A stretch of 43,304 bases of DNA from Chara braunii. Taxonomy: Eukaryota > Streptophyta > Charophyceae > Charales > Characeae. The position numbers and the translations under genes were made by a program. This document shows, piece by piece, positions 32,500 to 42,145 of this stretch. The notes under the pieces are model-generated. The model saw only the letters and a list, made by a program, of their open reading frames with translations, was not told the DNA's origin and searched no databases. Numbering within the stretch: position 1 is the first letter of the stretch; every line of letters begins with the position of its first letter. The DNA lies in assembly GCA_003427395.1 (NCBI GenBank), contig BFEA01000003.1:5663967-5707270 (forward strand), in the 5' to 3' direction.

Positions 32500-32920
32500 T
32501 CTGTCCACTTTTAAGTGTCTGGCCCATCTGTCCATCATTATATCCCGAATCACTTTTTTGGGCCTTGCAAGAAGGGGACTGGGTGACCTTCCCGGATGAC
32601 CCTAACAGGATAGGCAGAATCCATATAGTACGGCCGACAAATGTACTAGTGGAGTACTACAAGATACGTGTAGGGGACCGACTCCTAGGCTCCCGCAACC
32701 TCTTTGAGTGGCGGGATAACTCAACATTATTCAGAATACGAGTGACGGGGGAAGGTGAAGAAGTCATGGTGTTTCATCCTCAGACACCCATCCATGAACT
32801 GGTCATGGATCTAGGGGAGTGGCAATGACATGCTGTGCAGAGGCCCGGAAGGAAACCTGGCAAGAAACTCTATCTGCATACTTTGTCCGTCCGATCCAAA
32901 TATAGTGGTGTCTTGGCATG
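32500..32920 (+). pseudogene. LINE 3: inverted 5' segment (DWV-type domain)
   Basis: The plus-strand peptide EGDWVTFPDDPNRIGRIHIV ... LFRIRVTGEGEEVMVFHPQTP ... DLGEW aligns with INDWVILKEDHQVIGNIFHM ... RPSTPIQFLPLDP of LINE 2, then KLYLHTLSVRSKYSGVL with RTLHTLIVKSTYRML. In an intact LINE this domain directly precedes zf-RVT on the same strand. Here it abuts it head to head. Confidence 0.7.
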
Positions 32921-32999
32921 ATTCATTAGGATTTTGTGAAGAAAAGATAGTTTGTCCTTTGGGTTTGTGATTGGGTTTCGTTGGGGGGTAGGATTACGG

Positions 33000-33335
33000 T
33001 AGCCTTCTTAAGTGCCGCGTCAGAGCAATACAAACAACTTTTTCCCCAAGGTCTTGTCGAAATTCACAACCAAATTCTAGAAAAAAATAAAAACAAGGAT
33101 AATTTTTTTTTCTTTTCGGCAGGGTCATTCTATTTATTGTTTTTTTTTTTATAAAATTTTAATTAAAAAACAATTCATGAAAAAATCCGAAAACATTGTA
33201 TGTTGTACAAAATCTCAATGCAAACAACTTTTGCCCGAGGGTCTTGGTGAAATACCCAACCAAATTCGAGTTAAAAAACAAAACAATGACAGTACTAAAG
33301 GCTTCGAGAAATTTGTTGAAAAAATTCATACAATA
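33000..33335. repeat. AT-rich repeat, two copies of a ~190-bp unit
   Basis: CAAACAACTTTT(G/T)CCC..GGTCTTG(G/T)..CAACCAAATTC occurs at about 33029-33077 and 33220-33267. Reverse-complemented it resembles the AT-rich cores at 3954-4023 and 16930-17000, so it probably derives from the same MITE family. Confidence 0.55.
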
Positions 33336-33401
33336 GATACTTAGTCCTAGTGTCGAGCGGATCAGTCCCGGGGGGACCCTCTCGGCCGCGTCACTCAGGA
33401 T

Positions 33402-33749
33402 TTGTGGCAGGACTTTATCCTTTTATCGCAGTGCAAATGGAGCTTTCGTCGCCGCTCCAACCGAGTGGCGAAGAGGGATGTAGAGAGATCTGCTCCGAAG
33501 TCCGTTTTTCAACAGAAGTTGGATGAAGCAGGGGGTTCAACCGCTAAGACAGGGCGAGGTAAGAAGAAGACCTGCGATGAAGACGGAACTGCCCAGGTGA
33601 CCGAGCGGGATGCTTTAACTAAAGATGCGAGGAAAAAACAGGGGAACAAACGGAAGGACGAGTTGATTGGGATTTGTATGAAGGAAGGTGTGAAATATAA
33701 CACCATTCCAAAGTCTATTGCAGATATTATCGAGAAGCGTGTGGAGTGA
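33402..33749 (+). pseudogene. PLE N-terminal basic, SAP-like segment
   Basis: Lys/Arg-rich 115-residue frame ending ELIGICMKEGVKYNTIPKSI ADIIEKR (split), which has the spacing of a SAP-type helix-loop-helix DNA-binding motif. A stop at 33747-33749 and a frame change separate it from the nuclease frame. It may be the true N-terminus of the PLE protein or a separate ORF. Confidence 0.4.
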
Positions 33750-33952
33750 GCATTCGGTAAGAAGGCGGCAGTCCACGAGATCTCAGAAGACGTGTGCGAA
33801 CTTGACGGTAAGGATGACGGGAGGGAGTCTGCGGATTCGTAGGATCCCTCCCGAGCGCGACTTGTCTTTGGTCAATAGCTGATGCTTGCGCACTTTTTCG
33901 TTCCTCTTCTACTAATAGCCTTAGGTGCAAGGCTGTCGATGCCCTTTTTCGC

Positions 33953-34906
33953 TTGGTGGTTGTTTTGTTGATTTTGTACGGGTTGGTCCCCTTGGCGTCC
34001 AAACTCTCTTCTGGTATCACGAGATGGTTGTCGTCCGGTCGGGAGGTCAAGGGGTCGTTGGTATACGTTTTGGTCTCTCCGTGGTATCGTCATCTTTATG
34101 TTGGCAGCACCAGTCATGATTTGGGAACTCGATGGGCAGAACATGTATACAGGGTTTGCGATGATTCTGTAATTAGCAAGGGTAGAAGAAATGAGCGATT
34201 GTATTGTTGGCTCAGACGTTGTGGTGTGGGAAAGTATGTTGCCACACCTCTATGTGTTTGCACTAATGAAGATTTGGTTGACATGGAACGGTTTTTCATT
34301 CATCTTTTCTCACCTTCTTTAAATTCAAAAGACAAGCTGCGGCGGACAAGAAGAAGATGCTTGGGTAAGAGGGAAAGATTAAGGCGAAAGAAGAAGGTGT
34401 TGTTGAGCAGTGCGCCAGCCCGCCAGATCTCTTTGATCTCTTTTCATTCTTCCTGTGGGATCGAGTCCACCAGCCTTCTGCGGATATTGAATTACTGTCG
34501 GGATGAGTTGATTGATCAAGTCTCGGTTGTATGTAGGGGGGGTCCGCTGTTGATCGACAAGTGGAAAGTGCTTAGGCGTTGTTACGGGTCGTCTGTGGTA
34601 TCTTGTGCGCACGGAAGGGACCAATTGCGTAGTTCAAAAGAATGGTTGGCGGACAGTATAATTCTTTCCTTTGAATCCGTCGTTCCTTTCTGTCAACGTT
34701 CCTTGGCTCTCAAACCTCGTCTGTTACAGCTATTGAGTCAACCCTCAACATGTCGGGAGCTTAAAACTTGGGAGTTGGGTAGATTGGTGTGTGCCTTCTT
34801 TGCAGTTCGTTGTTTCCAGGAAAAAAAGACTCGTAGTAGGCTGCGGATCATTCTGTCAAAATGCATTTCTCAACAATTTGGAATTCAGGTCAGGCAGGTC
34901 AGGCAG
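33953..34906 (+). pseudogene. PLE GIY-YIG endonuclease domain
   Basis: Numbering from the in-frame ATG at 33953: the GIY-type strand VYVL (37-40), the YIG-type LYVGST (48-53), conserved Arg60 in TRWAEH, and Glu112 in MERFFIHLFSPSLN, all in canonical spacing. These are the catalytic residues of GIY-YIG nucleases, which in PLEs nick target DNA. I see no CCHH zinc-finger motif, as reported for Chlamys elements. A basic stretch (LRRTRRRCLGKRERLRRKKK) and a long linker follow. The frame stays open to a stop created by the micro-insertion. The first ~30 residues look hydrophobic and may be out-of-frame sequence. Confidence 0.8.
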
Positions 34907-34921
34907 TATAGATGGAGCTTG

Positions 34922-34954
<33 letters not shown>
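34907..34954 (+). mobile_element. micro-retroinsertion: 19 nt plus A29 with 10-bp TSD
   Basis: GGTCAGGCAG (34897-34906) is followed by 19 nt and 29 A, then GGTCAGGCAG again (34955-34964). Leaving out the insert and one duplicate, the codons on the two sides fall in one open frame. This is the signature of LINE-type target-primed insertion of a very short RNA 3' end. Confidence 0.8.
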
Positions 34955-34956
<2 letters not shown>

Positions 34957-34964
34957 TCAGGCAG

Positions 34965-35234
34965 AGGCTGGTTTGCAGGATTATCTATGATGGCAGATAT
35001 TGTAAGGTGGCAATTCGGAAGCTTTGTGCCTTCGTGGTGGGCAGTTTGGACATCGACCCCTTGTGGAAAAGTATGACGATTCGACGGTTGCGGGTAGTGT
35101 GGTGTAAAAATAAATCGGTTGGAGATTTGATTCACAATTTTCGGCAAGCAGCACGGTGCGGAGATTTTCGATGTATATGTAGTGATGTCGATCAGTCTTT
35201 TGTTGTACCAATGGTCATGTGTCCTTTCGTATGA
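34965..35234 (+). pseudogene. PLE linker with CxC motif
   Basis: RLVCRIIYDGRYCKVAIRK leads to VWCKNKSVGDLIHNFRQAAR and CGDFRCICSD. The KNKSxxDLI..FR block is typical of PLE proteins, and the C-I-C pair fits the CxC motif that links nuclease and RT in N-terminal-EN PLEs. A one-base frameshift near 35212 moves the frame to GHVSFRMSS at about 35213. Confidence 0.7.
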
Positions 35235-36208
35235 GTTCGGTAGACTGCTTCCCTCTCTGTATGCGAAATTCCAAGAATATTCTTCGACCTGCTAGGGATA
35301 ACCTCATAGGTAATCTTGCTCGTCAGATTCGTGATTCCTTTCGATCCTCTGTTTCCTTCCCTGACTTTCGGGACGATTTGCTCCGACATGATCTTCTTTC
35401 AGCATGTGTTCTCAATGGTGTATCTTCGTCTTTTTCTTCTTTTGCTGGGTCTGGGTTCTCGGTCTGTATGATGAAGGAACATGTTGAGAGGCTGAGCAGG
35501 TTGGTATGTTCTCCATTGGATCACAATTTAGGTGACACTTATGTGTGTTGTCCGTCTGTGTACGGAGAAGGTATGAGGAACCTGTTTTTAAAGAATCGTC
35601 TTTCGTAACTTTCTTGAAGACAGAGGAGGAAGTTTTGCAGATTTGCAAGGAGTAGTTCACTACAATCGAAAAGTGGAACAAGAAGGGCAAGTTCGGCAGG
35701 GCCTATGGTTTGCCCAAGCACAAAGACGTTTCCCGTTGGCGGCCTATCTGTCCCTCACACTCTGAGGGTTCCGTTGTGGGTGGAAAAAGGGTGACCAGGG
35801 CAGTCAATTGCATGTTATGGAGGATTCCGGACAAAATGCATTTCAATCTTCATTGTACCACTGATGTCATGCAACGGATTGCTAACATCAACAAAGAGCT
35901 TAGAGATGATGAAGCGTTGGTCAGCGGATTGTTTGATATCAAAGAAATGTTTTCGAATTTGTCTCATCAGTCTATCATCCGATCTCTTCAATGGGTGCTG
36001 GATTTTTAGAAGAGTCAGGGTTATGTTGCCGTGTCGGTTTGCTTGCGTGGAAAGATGGCTCGACTGACGAAGGGGAAGGGTGAGGAAGGCTGGGTCGGAA
36101 TCAGTTTCGGAAAGATCACGCGTTTGTTCAGTATGACTTGAGTAACACTTTTGTAATGGCATCAAGAGTTTTGATGCAACAGAATGTCGGAATCCCCTTG
36201 GGGAAGTC
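35235..36208 (+). pseudogene. PLE reverse transcriptase, motifs 1 to B
   Basis: RNSKNILRPARDNLIGNL and SFPDFRDDLLRHDLL lead to EKWNKKGKFGRAYGLPKHKD and RWRPICP (RT motif 1/2). Motif A is SGLFDIKEMFSNLSHQSI with the first catalytic Asp, and motif B is LMQQNVGIPLGKS. The segment between A and B is rather long (KSQGYVAVSVCLRGKMARL...), possibly the insertion-in-fingers domain reported for this clade. Breaks: frameshift about 35595, TAG at 35653, TAG at 36007, frameshift near 36130. Confidence 0.75.
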
Positions 36209-38536
36209 TGTGATACGCAACCTCACGCCCCCTTGCGGCTTCCCGTACGGGGTCGCCGATCAGAGTTCTAAGAGGGGCGTGGCCGAGGATTTTTGGCCGT
36301 AAGGGTTGAGTCTCCTGGATGGAACGAGAGGCTCTTGTTTCTTGGCCGAGGTTTTTCTTGGAGTCGAACTGTCGTCGTGAAGTCCCGCCAGGGTCGGATT
36401 ACTCCGAAACGATAAAATCATAAGGGTTTCTGTGAAAATGAATTGCCGTCGTGCATCGGGACGGGAATAGGCATCAAGGGGAGGAGGCCACGGCGGCAGA
36501 CGGCAAAAATTCCGGCTGTCATGGATTCTGGGGATAGGTGGTGGGTTCGAAGCCTTCAGGCCTCGTCATCGGCCTCACGAAGTGGCCGAACCCTCGGGTC
36601 TTTTGCTGTAGAGGTGGTTGGTTCGAGGCCTTCAAGCCTCGGCGTCGGACTTATAGAGCCCGCGCGGAAGTTTACGGGAGGGTAAAGCGACGGGAGGACT
36701 CGCCGGCATCTGAATTCGAAATTGCGCGGGCAGCGCCCCCGCACTACGGGAAAGCTCGGGGAAACGTGTTCCTCCCTCGTAACCCAGGACCAGCCGTCGC
36801 CACGAACACGAGTCCCCCTGGCGACACCAGCGACAATCAAACTGCGGTCGCCACGCGGCGTGAGCGGCCGACTAGGGCAACACCGTTAAACCCGTATAAG
36901 GCAATATTAGAGTCGGGGAAACAAAGCGATCAATCAACACAAACCCGTTCCCCTTTATTTCACAAGCCCGAGGCGGGTCTTGCCAACTCACTTGCTCCGT
37001 CTGCCTCAGCGCGCGCTGTACGTCCGCATCGCAGTAGACGCTGTCGTCATCTGTGATGGGAAAGGTCGGTAGCGAAATGAGACGATCGGAGGTACGTGAT
37101 GAACACGGGCAAGATCCCGCGTTCCTGGTCATCCGAACCAACACCGAATCCATACAACAATCGTCGCAACGCTTCTCTCCTCAAAAGTGGGTGCGTAGGG
37201 GGAGGATGACGAAATCTAAGCTTTCTCCCCTTGGCGGGGGCGTCGACCGTCCGCGCGGACGCAAGCGGTTGACGTCACCGGTACGGGGACGAGAGGCTCT
37301 AAAGGCGATGACTGTTAGTTCAAAAGGAAGGCGATCGAAAAGGGAAATAGAGAGAGAGAGAATTACGCCAAGACCGCACGAGAGCGCAGGAAAGGCCGCG
37401 GAGGGGAGGGGAACAACTGGATCAACACACTCATACTCTTAAGCAGACGGTCCCCCAGTGCAGTTTCCCCATCCCCGCCCGGACGAGTACATACACACAT
37501 ACATGCATGCAATCAACAACCCTTGACAGGACATCTAATCATCCATGGACCTTCGATGTCACTCATGCGCATAACCAGCTCCCATCACTCAGGGCTTCAC
37601 ACACACGACATGCGTAGACAAAGCAGCAATGGAGATAAAAGCGAGTCCTTCTTGTACACAAAAAATTCAATTAACTGCCGCCCCCAGACGCAGCCTTCAA
37701 AACTTCCCAAGACCAACGACCACCATAGCCACAAGGCCCTGCCGCGGCCGGCGTCCAATCCCCACCACTGCTCAGTCCCTCCGACTGCTTCGCCCCGAGA
37801 CTACCGCGGGGTCCACCCCACGTCGTCACTCCGCCCGTCCTTGGGCTCGTCGAGCCTGTTCGGCGCCGCGGACTCTCACGCATAGCTCGCGCAGCATTGC
37901 AGCCGAGATCAAAGAGGAGGAGAGGAGAGGGTTGCACAAATTTATAGTGCGGGAGGCGGCGGGTTAACAGCGCGAGGTGCGGGCAGCGCAGGGTGTAGAT
38001 GAGGAGGACAGGAGAGAGAGGTGGGGAGTAAGAGGGTTCGACCTGCGGGATTGCGTGGCTACATGATTGGGGTGTTCGTCCAAGTGGTGCGCGTTTTCCC
38101 GCTTTCCACATTGATCCGAGCATCCCAACTACGCAGCCAATCACTTCGCGGAGGAAGACGGGGTAAGGATCAAGCTGGGCGTAGGGGAAGACGAAGAGTC
38201 CTGCATGGGGAAAACACGCGCGGCAAGAAGAGAAGATGGCGCGAGGATGCAAAGCAAGAAACGGGGATGCGAGACGCGTGAAGAAATCGGAGCTTGGGCG
38301 CGCGCGCAAAAATTCAAAAAGTCCCAACCGCACCCGTTTCTTGGTTTTCATACCGCGGCCGCTATTCGCCCGTGGGAGTTATTAACCAAACAAAATGAAA
38401 AAGCCGTTTCAAAAAGAAAACAAAAGCAAAAAGAAAGAAAAACCCCTTTCTATCCGCGTCCGTACTTCGGGGCTTCCGCGGGGATTTTTCCCCAGGGATA
38501 CGGCAAGCCGCGCGGTAGGGTTCTGAGCTTATCACA
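36209..38536. mobile_element. 2,328-bp solo-LTR-like insertion in the PLE RT
   Basis: TGTGATA...TATCACA termini (TG...CA, 7-bp inverted) flanked by AGTC on both sides. Removing it makes the GKS of RT motif B continue directly into TSPALACLLCAYDE on the right side, in frame, so the borders are exact. The interior has no recognisable gag-pol. It has a repeated GGTTCGA(A/G)GCCTTCA(A/G)GCC (about 36542 and 36620) and GC-rich low-complexity frames. A solo LTR of an LTR retrotransposon is the best fit; a non-autonomous element is possible. Confidence 0.7.
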
Positions 38537-38540
38537 AGTC

Positions 38541-39112
38541 CACTAGCCCGGCATTAGCCTGTTTGCTGTGTGCATATGATGAGTCTCGTTTTCTGTCGGG
38601 CTTGCACACAGATAGGTTGTTGGTGGCAGGCTGCAGGATTGTTCATGATGTCTCTTTTTTTGTAAAGTTTCGTAGCTCGGATGTGGGGTCCAAATTGAGC
38701 GCTGAGCAGGTGATCAACTGTTTTCAAACATGTTATGACGAAGGGTTGGTATTGCAGCAGACAAATTTGAACGAAGAATGAGACTTTATTGGGTGTGTTT
38801 GGAGAATTGCAGACAATCCCTGCAGGGTGGTCTGTGTGGCCACTCACAAGAACCAACGTGGATTTTGGGTCTTTTTCGAGTAAACAACAAAAGCTCGCCG
38901 TCATCGGCTCTTTTCTTCACAGAGCCCGTACATTCACCTCTGTTCCGGGACTCGAGTTATCCTTTCTCTTTACCTTGAAGAACGAGCTGTGGATTCACGG
39001 ATACCCTGACAGTTTTTTCGACAGTGCCTTGGTCAACTTTTCACGGAAATTTGCACGTTGTTGGGATCATTGGATCCCCATACTCACTGGTTGGCACAGA
39101 TTCTTGACTTAA
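38541..39112 (+). pseudogene. PLE reverse transcriptase, motif C to thumb
   Basis: SPALACLLCAYDESRFLSGL continues motif B. AGCRIVHDVSFFVKF sits at motif C, where a YVDD-type Asp pair would be expected; here it reads IVHD, so the first catalytic Asp appears lost. Motif D/E-like ...CFQTCYDEGLVLQQTN..DFIGC follows. After a stop (38779) and a frameshift comes KLAVIGSFLHRARTFTSVPG, then ELSFLFTLKNELWIHGYPDS, the PLE/TERT-like thumb. The ORF ends at 39110-39112. Confidence 0.75.
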
Positions 39113-39152
39113 ATGTTATGTTGCTTTTGTGCAGAATAGGTGACGTGGGACC

Positions 39153-39393
39153 ATGGATCTGCTGTTGAACTGTGGGACGGTAGCTTTCGATAACAACCGT
39201 TTTTTAGGTATGTTTTTTCAGTTTGGTATGGTGTGGGATCACTGGATTGTTTACCTTCCCGAGGATAGCAGTATTTGTGGGATGGATCTGCTGTTGAACA
39301 GTGGGATGGTAGCGTTCGATAATAACCGTTTTTTAGGTACTTTTTCAGTCCGGTATGGTGTGGGACCACCGGATTGCTTAGCTTCCCGAAGTT
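39153..39393 (+). repeat. 129-bp tandem repeat at PLE 3' end
   Basis: ATGGATCTGCTGTTGAAC...GGTATGGTGTGGGA(T/C)CAC starts at 39153 and 39282 with few differences. PLEs often end in partial tandem copies, so this may be element-derived. Confidence 0.85.
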
Positions 39394-39428
39394 TTTTCTT
39401 TTTCTCTTTCTTTTTCTTTTTCTTTTCC

Positions 39429-39459
<31 letters not shown>

Positions 39460-39480
39460 TTTCTTCTTGTTTTTCTTTTT
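39390..39480. repeat. (CTTTTT)n microsatellite
   Basis: Pyrimidine microsatellite directly after the PLE 3' repeats, in keeping with insertion into or beside simple repeats. Confidence 0.9.
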
Positions 39481-39504
39481 TGGTCTCCCGTGGTTCGATC
39501 GATG

Positions 39505-39645
39505 GTCAGGCCGGTGGGTGTCAGTCCCAGGGCCCGCTGTGTTGGCAGTGATCCGCGGGTTTCAGTTCCGGGGTCCCCCTTTTTCGGAACAATAGCGTTC
39601 TACCGGAGGGTATCAGTCCCAAGGTCGAAGCAGTGGCCGGTTATC
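39505..39645 (+). repeat. three degenerate GGGTxTCAGTCCC units
   Basis: GGGTGTCAGTCCCAGGG, GGGTTTCAGTTCCGGGG and GGGTATCAGTCCCAAGG recur every ~45-55 bp. A related CGGATCAGTCCCGGGG lies at about 33358, just before the PLE, so the motif flanks the element on both sides. Confidence 0.55.
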
Positions 39646-39719
39646 TTTTGAGACATGGTTTCCTTCTTTTCTATTCACTGCAGCTAGTGATGTCTACAGC
39701 CGGTCTTTCAGTACACAGG

Positions 39720-39729
39720 GTATAAATAG
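39720..39729 (+). promoter_or_regulatory. TATA-box-like TATAAATAGA
   Basis: A good TATA box about 50 bp upstream of the hammerhead-like motif. PLE terminal repeats carry promoters in other taxa; no gene is assigned. Confidence 0.3.
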
Positions 39730-39763
39730 AGGTATTAGACTTTGATTCGGTACCTCACGACCG

Positions 39764-39826
39764 ACCAAGACCCCTGATGAGTTGCCGGTGGCGGCCGGGA
39801 AACTAGTCGGGTCAATTCCGCCTGGT
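39764..39826 (+). ncRNA. hammerhead-ribozyme-like motif downstream of the PLE
   Basis: GACCC, CTGATGA (39774-39780), stem II GTTGCC/GGCGGC with loop GGT, then GAAAC TA GTC (39799-39808) and GGGTC, which pairs with GACCC as stem I. ACCA/TGGT extends stem I past an internal loop. Stem III is only AC/GT, as in minimal PLE hammerheads. Three extra bases (CGG, 39796-39798) lie between stem II and GAAA and would probably impair cleavage. Confidence 0.5.
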
Positions 39827-40004
39827 TACTATTGTTATATTTTTCGAAGTCGCGTTTGGGAGACTTTTATATTTTCGTGTAATTGGTCTCTTTCTCTATC
39901 CTTATTCCTTTCCCTTTCTTTCTCTTCCTCTTACCTTCTTCTTCGTCAGTTTCCTGAATGCATGGTGTGGTTCCCTTTTGCAGTTGTCATACGTCTTTCG
40001 GTGG

Positions 40005-40521
40005 ATGCATACATCACACTAGCTCAGTTGTTAAGGCACACAAGTGGCATTCAGGAGGTCTTGGGTTCAATCCTACATCGGCCTCATGTACCTTCCTGGG
40101 CAAGCTTGACGCCCGCCCCCTAGAGATGTGCCGTTGGTCTCCCTGTGTGGCATTGAGCAGAGACTGCTGATGTTCATAGGGGGAGGGGGGGGACCGGAGG
40201 GGAGGCACAGTGACTGACCCATCGAAGAAGCTAATGTAGGTCCTGATGCTACGGCTGACCCCTGGCCGGTATCGGCCACGTGCTGTAGCAGGTATCGCAC
40301 CTGCTGGTGGGTGCAGCTCCCGGGGCAAGGACCCACTTGCCCAAATTAGGAGATTTGGGCCGTTGATCTCTGCTATCTACGGTCAGTATCTCTTAAGTGC
40401 AAGTGGGACCTAGCCCCCGCATGCTCCCTCTGTGGAGGCTAGAGCACGCATGTGGCTGCTACGGTGTTCCCCGTAATACTATAATGACAATAAAAAGGGA
40501 AAAAAAAGAAAAAGAAAAGAA
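40005..40521 (+). repeat. tRNA-derived SINE
   Basis: A-box TAGCTCAGTTGTTAAGG at 40020-40036 and B-box GGTTCAATCC at 40064-40073 are followed by a ~430-bp body. The end is GTAATACTATAATGACAATA AAA plus an A-rich tail; endings of that kind are shared with RTE-type LINEs. Length and structure fit a Pol III SINE mobilised in trans. Confidence 0.65.
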
Positions 40522-40544
40522 GGCCCGCATGGCGTATCTATTCC

Positions 40545-40640
40545 GCCGAATAGAACGCGCGGGCATAATAGCCGTATTTCGCGCAAGTTTGAGTCTAGAT
40601 ACAGCTATAGTGACCGTGTGCACTACGGGGGAGAAGACGG
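40545..40640. mobile_element. eroded copy of the foldback MITE family
   Basis: CAGCTATAGTGACCGTGTGC...CGGGGGAGAAGACGGT matches the right arm of the hairpin at 6748-6776. Upstream GAATAGAACGC recalls the palindromic cluster at 6905-7090. Confidence 0.5.
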
Positions 40641-41239
40641 TTGTTGCAATGATAGACAGAAGGTAATCAACAGTTCGCGGGCTCGAACCCCGTGCGTTCT
40701 ATATAAGCATGAACCTGGTCTGCCAGTTCGCGGGGGCGCGTGAAGCTATTTTTAGCAGCAACGGATGGAAAGAGTCGGGATTGCCAGACGGAATTCAACT
40801 GCAGAAATGATTGTCTGCTGTGAAAATTTTGTTTTGTTTTGGATTTTTGGAGGGAAAAATTCAAGCCATGGCGTCTTTCGCTGAGTAACACGGCGGGNGG
40901 NGGGNGGNGGGNGGNGGGNGAGGGGGGGGGGAAGAAATCCAGTGTTTTACAGGAAAAAAAAAAAAAAAAGAACTCCAGTGTTCTCCCGAAAAAAAATTAA
41001 TAATAATAATAAAAAAATCCAGTGTCTTCGGGCGGGTAGTCCGGGGGCTGCATGGTTGCGTTTTACCAAACGGAAAACGCCCGCGCACAGGAGGACATTC
41101 TCGAGTGAACGTAGACGTAGTTCTCAGTCGAAATACATCCAAAGACGTCCTAGTTATTATCGGCTTAAAAATGCCCCGTTACGAGGAGCAGATGTGAAAA
41201 TAAAAGTGCGAGTGCATCTGTTTCTCTCTTTCTTCTCTC

Positions 41240-41275
<36 letters not shown>

Positions 41276-42145
41276 ATTGTGCATTTTTTTCCGTTTTGGC
41301 GGAAGGATGCCCCCGCCACGTTTCTTTTTTTTTCTGATTCCGGAAAGAACACGGTAAATTCGGTAATCCTACTTTCTCCACCTTTTTTTTTTTTTTTTTT
41401 TTGGCGAACACTTCCCAAAAAAGAAGTGGAGAAGGTGGTATTGGACTACGGTAAATTCGGCGAACACTCCGTAGATTAAAAAAAAAAAAAAAAACGCAAC
41501 CGTAGAGTGCTTTCCGTAACGTCCGAAGTTAGGACGCCAGTCCGTGTATTAACGTTAATCTTTGCCCAAAAATAGGTCAGGTGCATGCTTTTGATGCAGA
41601 AAGTAGGCCAGGTGCATGCATTCTGATCCAGAATATTCAGTCCTCGTGACTGCACCGTCGGGACGCAACTCGGTCTTATCGTGTTCAATGTCGATCGAGC
41701 AACGGCCCCGCTGGACTCCGCACCGAATATGTGAAATTGGCAATGCATCTTGACTTAGAAGGTGGACAGGTACACGCAATTTATTTACTCTTTTTCACAC
41801 TATAAGTCAAGCCCTTCAAGATTTTTTTTAATTATTATTTTTTAAAAGCTATATTCTTCTCTTTTTTTTTTCATTTTTTTTTTTTTCATCTATGTCTCAC
41901 AATATCTTATATTCCAAATCAAATCCTATATTCTTCCTCCTTGGTCGTACGCATCTATCTCATCCTCTCACTAGTAATGATATCTTGGAATTAAAGTTTC
42001 ACTCTGCAATTTTTATTTATTTATTTATTTATTTACTTATTTTGTTGGGACTCAGCGCATATACTCCACGCTAGGTAGTATTTTTGTTTTCTTTTTCTCT
42101 TTTTCTTTTTTTTCCACACTACTAGGTAGGATTCTCCCCTACAAT
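40641..42145. other. no gene; low-complexity tracts
   Basis: Contains an N-studded poly(G) (40898-40919), poly(T)/poly(A) runs at about 41246-41268, 41382-41402 and 41479-41494, and (TTTA)n near 42013-42035. CGGTAAATTCGG followed by CGAACACT recurs around 41350-41470. Nothing coding recognised. Confidence 0.5.

Larger units (their letters stand above)
33340..39393 (+). mobile_element. Penelope-like element with N-terminal GIY-YIG (Chlamys/Naiad-type order)
   Basis: Plus-strand retroelement in the order SAP-like basic segment, GIY-YIG nuclease, CxC linker, RT (telomerase-related PLE type). Canonical PLEs carry the nuclease after the RT. The reversed order plus the CxC motif matches the N-terminal-EN clade. 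It is broken by a 58-bp micro-retroinsertion (34907-34964), a 2,328-bp solo-LTR-like insertion (36209-38536), several frameshifts and stops. Tandem repeats and a (CTTTTT)n microsatellite flank the 3' end. Confidence 0.8.

Noticed and set aside
34926-34954. Poly(A) as the 3' end of a full retroelement
   Set aside because: The duplicated GGTCAGGCAG sits only 19 nt upstream and coding sequence resumes directly after, so only a micro-insertion fits.
37671-38351. 226-residue minus-strand frame inside the LTR-like insertion
   Set aside because: Arg/Ser/Pro-rich, GC-driven, no domain, and located within a solo-LTR-like element.
40673-40705. Possible tRNA 3' half (GGCTCGAACCCCG)
   Set aside because: No A-box, anticodon arm or acceptor stem at the right distance.
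40898-40919. Regular N pattern in a G run as a biological repeat
   Set aside because: Ambiguous base calls in a poly(G) tract; a consensus-calling artefact.
41555-41779. Peptide SQDALPIS resembling translated Illumina adapter
   Set aside because: The underlying DNA does not match the TruSeq adapter; resemblance is by chance.
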